A stretch of 18,273 nt of DNA, taken from assembly GCA_015478945.1 (NCBI GenBank), contig JABUQX010124068.1:1-18273 (forward strand). The letters are read 5' to 3'. Both the position numbers and the translations under genes were made by a program. The notes under the pieces are model-generated. The model was not told the DNA's origin and did not search any database. It saw nothing but the letters and a program-made list of their open reading frames with translations. This document shows, one piece after another, positions 9,557-18,273 of this stretch (positions are counted from its first letter, which is position 1; the number at the start of each line of letters is the position of its first letter). Origin of the DNA: Trachelipus rathkii. Its lineage: Eukaryota > Arthropoda > Malacostraca > Isopoda > Trachelipodidae.

Positions 9557-10033
9557 GTCTTAACTGACGAAACTAAATTTTCTTATCTTCTCTAGGTACA
9601 TCTAAACTATCATCACTTGATACTGCTTACACGATTGTACTTCTTACTAGGTACATCTGCACTAACGTCACATGGTGGTGTTTTCATTTCTATAAGTAAC
9701 TCGTATTCGTCTGCATGCTATACATAAACTATTATATTTCTTTTGCATGACGAAACAATTTAGTAATTTTGTTTAAAGTTTTTATTTTTCACGAAAATAT
9801 CCTCAATCAAGTTATATTACATCTAATCTTTCGAACCACAGGTCCCTTATCACTATGCGTCACAATGAATGAAAGCGTCACTGCAGTACAACGTGACGAC
9901 TAACGCATTACCTTCGTTCACAAGCTACCCCGGATAACGAATATGCATCTGATATACGAAGTCTGGGGTATTAGTTTGTTACTGAGTGTCAGTGCATAAA
10001 GATGGCTCTCAATGGCTAATGGTAGGCAAATAT

Positions 10034-10857
<824 letters not shown>

Positions 10858-10941
10858 TATATAGATATAAATTTTTTTTATTGTCGAAATGTTTGACGTT
10901 TTCTGTTATTCACACACACTCACACACCCATATTAATTATA

Positions 10942-11140
10942 GAGAAACTTTACTTAATACATTATTTATCTAACTAAATCTTAACTACATCCTTACTGAT
11001 CATATGACTGTTATTTCTATAACGTTATGCATCTGTGCACCATTTTCTAAATGTCGTAGGAAAGCATTTAAATTTTAATACATTTTAACTTAAGTTCTAA
11101 ACATTGACCTGCTACACAAATTTCATTTACTAAACAAGTT
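10942..11140 (+). repeat. Repeat X, copy 1 (left arm)
   Basis: CTTACTGATCATATGACTGTTATTTCTATAACGT (10991-11024, given here as one landmark region) recurs near 12621-12660 with few changes, followed in both by a CGTATG/CGTAGG-containing stretch and TTTAAA. The right arm holds complements of both copies (about 15540-15700 and 13330-13450). Confidence 0.75.
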
Positions 11141-11650
11141 TTATTTTTAAAATTTTAGTCTTACACTAAGGTTTGTAAAATAGCAACTTTAATTTTAAAT
11201 TTCCATTTTTTTTTTAAGTTTTTTTTTAAACTTTTTACTAATTTAGTTTCTTATTTATTATCCTGGGATGAGAGTGCAAAACAACATGTTTACTAAAAAT
11301 AAGAAGAAATTCTATATTAGTAATACTACTTTTTTTTCCATATCACATACCATATCCCATTCTCTGCAATGATCTATAGACTTACTGGTTTACGTAATAT
11401 TTGATCATGTATTATGCATAAAACTAACATACAAACACAAGTCTTCGTATGACCATATATATAGATTATTAGAAAACAATTATGTTTTTACTAAATTGTA
11501 TTCTTTTTTTAATTAATTAAATATCAATTGATCAATTAGATCAAACTCTAAACAACTGCATACCCTAACCCCATCATATCTCCGTGATCCAGTTGATTAA
11601 TCCTGACTAAGTGACTTGAAAGTCCAAAACGTACCAAAGACATAATGTAC
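11140..11650. other. AT-rich linker between repeat X and satellite units
   Basis: T-rich low complexity at 11190-11250 and 11490-11520, with AATGATCTATAGACTTACTG at 11368. It matches the right arm in reverse near 15000-15260 and resembles 3836-4160. No gene is seen. Confidence 0.6.
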
Positions 11651-12560
11651 CTAACAATACTTCCACGTTATGAATAACAAATGTCGAACAGTGAACAAAG
11701 ATGGCCTCTTATCTACCGGTATGGGAGTAGCTAGCACTACCGTACAAACTTAACATAACCTAATCACCACTCTTTCCAACATATCTCTAACAAGTCAGTG
11801 TTAATTCTGTACCCACATAATTATCAATGCAACAATACGTGGTAAAAATTTGCCATACACCCTAACCTAAGACTCTCATCTTGACTAATAATAAAACCTG
11901 CTGACTATAACAAATAAAGTTTTAACATTTGTAAGCTAACATAATATCACCTAAACTAGAAACATAATCATATTTAACATACCTTACATATGAATATAAC
12001 TGCTGGACATTAACAAATTTCCCTAACTTATCAAGCGGGAAGTGCAGCTTAACATTAAGCTAACAAACACTAACCTATTTCCCATTTTTCTCCAAAACAT
12101 ATATCTAACAAATTAGTGTTATTGTTTCTACTATAGGGTTAGTACCGAATGTAACCAAACCCACGAATAAATGCTAATGTTGAGGTTTTAACATCTGTAA
12201 GCTAACATAGCAGCACCTGACAATGTACAGCAGCTAACCTAACATTCCTTACGAACGAAATAGAACTCCGTTACATATTAACAAAGTTCTCTGCTTATCA
12301 ACGGTTAAATAGCCTAGACACTACTACACAAATCTTAACATAACCGCCTCTTTTTTCTCAACATATGTCAATCAACCGAAACAGCCGTGTCTGATTTTAG
12401 CATTACATCAATAATCTCTTACTCAGAACCCTGTCAAACTATTATCGGTATCACTAACCCTAACAATATGTTTTTACACTATGTCTAACAAAACCGTTGA
12501 TTTTTACTATTATCATAATAATATTTTAATCAGAACTGTCAAATATTTTATCGTAACCTT
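11650..12560 (+). repeat. Diverged 285-bp satellite units in the left arm (about three)
   Basis: The block order matches the array at 3010-6250: AACAAATAAAGTTTTAACAT, then GTAAGCTAACATAATATCACCTAAACTA, CATACCTTACATATGAATATAACTGC, ACATTAACAAA, and CCAACATATCTCTAACA. Units are more diverged and less regular than in the array. Short ORFs here are accidental. Confidence 0.75.
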
Positions 12561-12611
12561 AACCGAACATATGTTTCTAAATTCTTTTATTCTTCTTTTT
12601 AATTTAAAATC

Positions 12612-12745
12612 ACACCTATACGACTTACTGATCACATGACTTGTTATTTCTATAACGTCAACTTATCGTGTGTCTTCGTTTTTCGTGAAATGTCGTATGC
12701 CAACTATTACATTTTCACTCATTTAAAATTTCCATCCGAAAATTA
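12612..12745 (+). repeat. Repeat X, copy 2 (left arm)
   Basis: ACTTACTGATCACATGACTTG and TTATTTCTATAACGTCAACT match copy 1 at 10990. It is the innermost part of the left arm that I can pair with the right arm (about 13330-13450 in reverse). Confidence 0.75.
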
Positions 12746-12749
12746 TTTA

Positions 12750-13320
12750 TTATTTCCATAAAGTTTTATTGTCTAATTTTTTATTTTCATTCTGTTCGCT
12801 ATAAGTTTATTATGTGCTAAGTTTTTATTTATTTAAATGATTTATTGTGTTTATTTTCTTTTTGTTAAATTTTGATTTTATTTTTTATTTTTCACTAAAA
12901 CGATAGTCTATCGCTTTTTATATTGTTCATTAACATAGTTGGATTTTAATATTTGATTACAGAATACCATATAAAGTGTTAATTATTTTAAAAAAAACTG
13001 CATTTCAAATTACATTAGCGACAAATATTAAATGAAAGTTTTTAAAATATATTCTTTCTTTAATTACATATAATTAAAAGTTTCTATAATTAATCGTTTT
13101 CATGAAATACAAAATATTCAATTAATTAACTCTATAGAAGTAAATACTATTTTCACATAAAATAAATTAAAAAAATAATTAAAAAAAAAAAAATAAAAAC
13201 TTCACCGGCGATAACGCAGCACCTGAAAAACAATATAAAAAACATGTTTAACTGTAAACTTAAACTTATGAATTAATGACAAGTTTTAAAGTAAAATAAG
13301 ACCAACTATAGATGTCCTTT
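12750..13320. other. AT-rich central spacer of the giant inverted repeat
   Basis: Very AT-rich, with a long A-rich run at 13165-13199. I cannot pair the two sides reliably. No gene, tRNA or structured element is visible apart from ACTTCACCGGCGATAACGCA at 13199, the only GC-rich phrase. Confidence 0.6.
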
Positions 13321-13559
13321 TAAATATGAACATTGGTAAAAGTGTGGCATAACCGACGTTCTAGAAAACGGGAACAACAGATGTGATGATGTTTATGAGC
13401 GGAAATAGACCAGTCATTGTAGTACGTAAGTAGCGTAAGGTGTGATTTTTTAATTAAACAAACAGACTAAAATACTTCTGTAACAACCATATAGTTGGTT
13501 AGGTATTTATATGTTCTTTGAAATTAGCTTCTCATAAATGAATTACAATTGGTAATTGT

Positions 13560-14470
13560 AAAAGTTAACGGCTGTTTTTTAGAGATTATGTTGAAAAAGA
13601 GGGATTACAAGTCAAGTTTTGTTAGTGGGTGTTTGCTTATTTTATACCACTTGAAGAAGTAGGTGAACTGTTGTTATGTTAACAGTTATTCGTTCGTAAG
13701 GGAATGTTAGATACTATTACAAGTTCATTAGTTTAGGGTTGCTGCTATTGTTGCCTTACAGATTGTCAAAACTTCAGTTATGGTTAGCATTTAGTTCCGT
13801 CTGGTCATTTGTGAAACTTAGGTTTAGTTATGGTAAATCTTTCCTATGTTTGTTGCATGTTACTGAAGGGCTAATGTAAAAATATACAATGATTGTTAGA
13901 AAAAAATGTTGGGAAGCTGGGAATAGGTTAAGTCTTTGTTGGCTACTCGGTAGCTAACTTTATAAACCGTTTGATTGAAGCAGGAACTTTGCTAAGTGTC
14001 AGCAGTTTATTCATAACGTAAGTATTGTTATGCTACATTATGTTCTTAGTTTAGGGCGATATTTACTGTTTAACTTACGACTGTTAATACTTTCTTATGC
14101 TCAACCCAATTTATTCCATTGGCCAAGTTATGAGAGTTTAGGTTTTCCGGTTTATGGTAATTTTTTTGACAAAGTAATTGGTTACAATGAACTAATTCAC
14201 GTGTTAAATTTGACTACTCGATTTATTATGAGACTGGTGGTTTGAAAAGTGGGTTTGGTTAGGTTTTGTAAGGTAGTGCTAGCTACTTTACCGTTGATAA
14301 GTAGGGAACTTTGTTAAAGTTAAAATTTTTATTCATACGTAATGTATGTTATGTACGCTATGTTTTTAGTTGAGGTGATATTTTAGCTTTATTCGTTGGC
14401 CAGTATGAGAGTTAGGTTAGGTTATGATAAATTTTTGTTAAGTTTTGATAAATGCTACTAAGTTATTGTT
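13560..14470 (-). repeat. Diverged 285-bp satellite units, reverse orientation
   Basis: Read on the minus strand these blocks match the left-arm units and the main array: TTCCCTTACGAACGAATAAC (about 13680-13701), CTTATCAACGGTAAAGTAGC (about 14280-14303), and CAAAACTTAACAAAAATTTATCATAACCTAACCTAAC (about 14414-14450, quoted as a region). The 71-codon frame at 14030-14245 lies in this repeat. Confidence 0.75.
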
Positions 14471-14479
14471 TAAAATAAC

Positions 14480-15530
14480 ATTGATATATGATTAAATGAT
14501 ATTTTTCTATGTTATAAGTATAAAAAGAATAAAGGATTTAGTAAAAACATAAAATGTTTTTAATAAATTTATGTTTAGTTCATACAAAGAATTTGTTTAT
14601 GTGAAAGTGTTAGACACTGCTATTGCGTAATGTTTTGTAATACATATTAAAAGTTATCAGATTTGAAAGTCTCTTCGTAAAATATATGCTAAAGTGAAAC
14701 ATTCGTTAAATGTTTGTTAAGCAATTATATAATATAATATAATATAATAAATTCTTAGTTTATTTATATAATATAAAAACTTTCAAATATTTTTAGTTAA
14801 CGTTGAATGAATATTATATTTGCAAGTAAATAATTGAAATTTTTGTGTTATAAATATAAAATGTTTTTAATAATTGTTATGTTCATACAGTTATTTTTAT
14901 GTAATGTTGTACAAATAATTGTTTAATTAGTACTTTAATCACTTAATCATAACTTTAATAGCTTACTCAATGGGTCACGAGTGATATGGATGGGGAGGGG
15001 CATGCGTTTGTTTAGAGTTTGGCCTTTTGATCAATTGATAAATTGATATTTTTTAATAAAAAAAATAAAAATTTAGTAAAACCATAAACTGTTTTTAATA
15101 AATTATATACAAGTTATGCTCATACAAAGAACTTATTGTTATGTTATGCATAATACATGATCAAATATGACGTAAAGCAGTAAGTCCATAGAGCATTGCA
15201 GGGAATAGCATGGGGTATGGGATGAGGTATAATGGTTGCGCTACTGCTTTACTAATTTAGGGTCATAAAAATACATATAATAATAAATGTATGCTATTTT
15301 TTTTAGTAAAAACATGTTTTAAAAACTGGTTTTCAAAAATAAATTAAAATTCTATAAAGTTAAAAGTTTAAACACATTTTAAAAAAAATCATATAAATAA
15401 AAATTTTAAAAACAAAAGTTCTTTAATAATAAAAAATTAAAATAAAGCAACTAAATTTACAAATAAAAGCTTAGAAATAAAAAAATTAATAAAAAATCCT
15501 TGCAGATAGATTCTCTGAGTATGTGACACA
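14480..15530. other. AT-rich linker of the right arm
   Basis: Counterpart of 11060-11650. Duplicated phrases AAAATGTTTTTAATAA (14551 and 14860) and a similar AAACTGTTTTTAATAAAT (15087) suggest a degenerate tandem repeat of about 300 bases. ATATAATATAATATAATA is at 14727-14748. No gene is seen. Confidence 0.55.
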
Positions 15531-15736
15531 CATAAAATATCATCAAGCAGTACAATGAAAATTCTATTAAAATAATAAATGTTGTCCTACGACGCTTAGA
15601 AACGGTACAACCAGATGCATGGTGTTGATAGAAATACACAGTCGATTGTGACAAATAAGGATGTATTTAGATTAGTTAGATATAATGAATTTATTAAGTA
15701 AAGTTTCTCAATAATCCAATGTTTGTTGAGTAACTG

Positions 15737-15761
15737 GTGTGTGTGTGTGTGTGTGTGTGTC

Positions 15762-15792
<31 letters not shown>

Positions 15793-15796
15793 TGTG
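15737..15796. repeat. (GT)n microsatellite
   Basis: GTGTGTGTGT runs with single breaks at about 15761 and 15786, then GGTGGCATGCGGGTGTGGTGG. The left arm has a shorter CACACACTCACACACCC at 10911-10928 in the mirrored place. Confidence 0.95.
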
Positions 15797-15862
15797 GTGG
15801 CATGCGGGTGTGGTGGTGTGCGAATAATAACTAACATTCTAAACAATGCCCTACAAATAAAA

Positions 15863-15904
15863 ACATATATATAATAATATATTTATAGATAATAGTATAT
15901 ATAT

Positions 15905-15949
<45 letters not shown>

Positions 15950-16078
15950 TATCTAATATATACTATATATATAATTATATATATATAAATATATATATTA
16001 TTATATATATATATATATATATATACTAATTTATATATATATATATATTATTATATATAATATATATATATATATAAT

Positions 16079-16111
<33 letters not shown>

Positions 16112-16124
16112 ATATACTATATAT
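15863..16124. repeat. TA-rich degenerate microsatellite of the right arm
   Basis: TA runs with many AATA/TTAT interruptions, unlike the near-pure TA tracts in the left arm. The outer flank at 16125 matches the left-arm outer flank. Confidence 0.9.
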
Positions 16125-17150
16125 GGGTGCATCTTCATGACTGACATCAACCATTGAAAGCCATCTTTATGCACTGACCACTCAGTAAAAAATTAATACG
16201 CTCATCGCCTCGTATATCAGATGTATAGTCGTTTCTCGGTAGCTTGTGAAGTGACGAGACTCATGAGCTATTCGTCACGTGTTACTTCATTGAACGGTCA
16301 TTCAATTGTGACGCATAGTGCATAAAGATTCAGATGTAATATAGATTTCCGTGATTGAGGATAGTCTTCGTGAAAATTTTTTTTTTAACTAAAAAGTTGT
16401 TTTGTCATGGCAACAAGAAATAATAATAGTTAATGTACTAAACATACAGAGGAACACGAAGTTACTCTATAGGAAATGAAAATCCTGCACATGATAGAGT
16501 CAGAACGTCATTGTGCACAGGTGAGAGAGTCCATTCGTTGTGCCGTATCCAGGTGACCGCATAGCTTTAGTTGGGCCTATAAGAATAGAAACAGTTTATT
16601 TTTCGTCCGGGTGACTAGTGTGCCGCTCGCGCGTTTTGTGTTGTTGTTTGTTTGTGTGTGTGTGTGTGGAGAGAGGGGGGAAGTGGGGTAATTAATAAGT
16701 TGTATTTGTCAAGATAGTATGTTGTGCCAGATTACGTTAGGCAATGTTAAGTTGGTATGTTTAGTTCGATTAGGTAAGGACAGATTAAGTTAGCTAATGT
16801 ATTAAGAAAGATATGCAGAACGACAAATAGTTAGATTTTAGCCGTATAATTGTGCTAAGTTTCATATTTTGTGCAACATTTAGTTGCTACAGTAACCATC
16901 TATGTAATTATCAAGTAATAGTGACCGTATAAATAATAAGCTCTTTTCCCAAGTTTCATATTTTGCGCCACATAGGGCTGTTGCTAGAGTGATCGTCTAT
17001 GTAATTAATAGCTATATTCGTTTTTATGGGTGAAACCCAATTTAGAGATTCGATTCACATCTCATATGGAACCTTACCATTTCTGATTCCTCTGGAATCA
17101 TCATCCTTCACCAACATTCCTCTCTCTTATAGTTTTTGCATACCTCTTTT

Positions 17151-17395
17151 ACCATATTGTACTTTGACTGTATTTTAATGCTAAATACTACCCTAAAAAG
17201 ACTGATATATATCGAAAGTTAAAAAGTATTAAAAAAATAAATAAATGTGGCCTTTGGCTTTTTTTTTTTTCTTTTTTTTTTAAACTTTTTTTTTTGTTTT
17301 TTGTTTTGAAAAAAGAAAAAAACGCCGTTTTTTTTAATCCCAACCCCTCTCGCTGCTCTGCTCTGCTCTCTCTCTCTCTATACTGATAGTACGTA
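17151..17395. other. Low-complexity linker: poly-T, poly-A and CT-rich tract
   Basis: 17258-17305 is T-rich, followed by an A-rich part. 17344-17380 is CT-rich (CTCTGCTCTGCTCTCTCTCT). No gene is visible. It separates the right arm from the next TA tract and P copy 2. Confidence 0.7.
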
Positions 17396-17473
17396 TAATA
17401 TATATATATATATATATATTATATGATTATTATATTATGATAAATTATTATATATTACTATATATATATAATA

Positions 17474-17508
<35 letters not shown>

Positions 17509-17551
17509 TATATATATACATATTATATATATATTATATTATATATATAAT

Positions 17552-17621
<70 letters not shown>
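17396..17621. repeat. TA-rich microsatellite
   Basis: Degenerate TA in the first half (TATTATATGATTATTAT-like), nearly pure TA at 17556-17618. It directly precedes P copy 2, just as (TA)n at 7097-7548 directly precedes P copy 1. Confidence 0.9.
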
Positions 17622-17624
<3 letters not shown>

Positions 17625-18273
17625 TAAGAGGGAGATTTTGTCGGCCCAAAAACAGAAAAACGGAAGTTGCAGCCGGATGATGGAAATGTTGCAAAAGCAA
17701 CATTTTGCAAAATTTTTGGGTTTTGACGTGTGAAAGTATAGGTTTCTAAGATTGGTGAGACCGATTTTAAGGTCTGGAAGATTCCTTTCTCATGACGTTT
17801 TTTAGCCTGTTTTTAAGGGCTTTAACCGCCAAAAGGGGGTTTTTGGTTGCCTAGATAAGGGTTTAAACGATCGCTAGACCATTTCTATGGATTCAATCGA
17901 TTAATAATGGTCTTTTACCCCAAAATCAACATTTAAATTGTCTTTCTACGTGCTCTAGTTGGTTATTTCATTGAAAAACAATCGAAAAAATTCGATAGAT
18001 TTATTTAACTTTTACCCGATATAATCGCTTGATTAGGAAACAGTTTTCGGTAAAATTTTAATGGGCTAACTCCTATGGGAATAAAGACGAGCTAAATCCC
18101 GTCCCCTTTTTCCTTTCCCCTCGATATAGTGAGGTTAGAGTGCTTGTATCTTCTTGAAACTTGATATCTCCTCTTTTAATGACGTGACCTCGTCGTAGAC
18201 GAGATTTCGTATCCATCATGAGTTATGGGGGCAGGATTCGAATTTTATCTCGAGTTCTATTTTTCTTACTCCC
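17622..18273 (+). repeat. Complex repeat P, copy 2 (cut by the window end)
   Basis: Same orientation as copy 1 at 7548, starting GTAAGAGGGAGA after TA-rich sequence. It carries an extra AT-rich stretch at about 17694-17753. The order of all shared landmarks is kept up to TCTCGAGTTCTAT at the window end. The distance between copy starts is about 10.07 kb. Confidence 0.85.

Larger units (their letters stand above)
13320..17150 (-). repeat. Right arm of giant imperfect inverted repeat
   Basis: This arm is the diverged reverse complement of about 9000-12750, as paired in the left-arm entry. Its own features, in order, are repeat X copy 2 (13330-13450), reversed satellite units (13560-14470), AT-rich linker (14480-15260), repeat X copy 1 (15540-15700), (GT)n, TA-rich tract, and the outer block. 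The homology ends near TGCATACCTCTTTTACCAT (17138-17156). No protein frame longer than 71 codons lies outside the repeats. Confidence 0.85.

Noticed and set aside
14030..14245. 71-codon plus-strand frame
   Set aside because: Lies in reversed satellite units; no homologous frame is kept in the left arm.
15457..15654. 65-codon minus-strand frame
   Set aside because: Falls in repeat X of the right arm; the left-arm equivalent is not open.

Overview
This window looks like repeat-rich, AT-rich nuclear DNA from an invertebrate, most probably an arthropod. A decapod crustacean is my best guess, but that is inference. The grounds are: long (TA)n, (CA)n and (GT)n tracts; several complex satellite families; decayed hAT and non-LTR (Jockey/CR1-like) transposon pieces; and no bacterial-style gene packing. 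I see no intact ordinary host gene, tRNA, rRNA or CRISPR array. Many apparent ORFs are translations of (TA)n (Ile-Tyr runs) or of satellite units.

Layout. 1-1292: remnant of a hAT transposon on the minus strand, its transposase split by a 0.63 kb fold-back element (347-973) and its end marked by a CAGTGGCGTA terminus. 1350-2456: a satellite of alternating A and B units of about 55-80 bp, with an inverted segment near 1600-1720. 2462-2600: a small reverse transcriptase relic on the minus strand. 3010-6250: a satellite of about 285 bp period in two blocks (3010-3820 and 5463-6250). Between them lie a T-rich/linker section and an isolated unique segment of about 1.2 kb (about 4275-5462). That segment carries a gene-like minus-strand reading frame of 207 open codons with a weak PC4/p15-like motif, a candidate 5' piece one frame away, a polyadenylation signal and a candidate promoter. 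6284-7548: two (TA)n tracts around a 5'-truncated non-LTR retrotransposon 3' end.

7548-8340: a complex repeat P whose second copy, in the same orientation, begins at 17622 and runs off the window. 8380-9130: a tandem repeat of about 265 bp. About 9000-17150: a very large imperfect inverted repeat with arms of roughly 3.7-4 kb and a centre near 13.0 kb. Its arms contain diverged 285-bp satellite units (reverse orientation in the right arm), microsatellites at matching places, and a roughly 460 bp segment present only in the left arm.

No set of genes works together here. The window is best read as a satellite and transposon domain. The most interesting objects are the unique coding island inside the 285-bp satellite and the giant palindrome built from the same satellite family.
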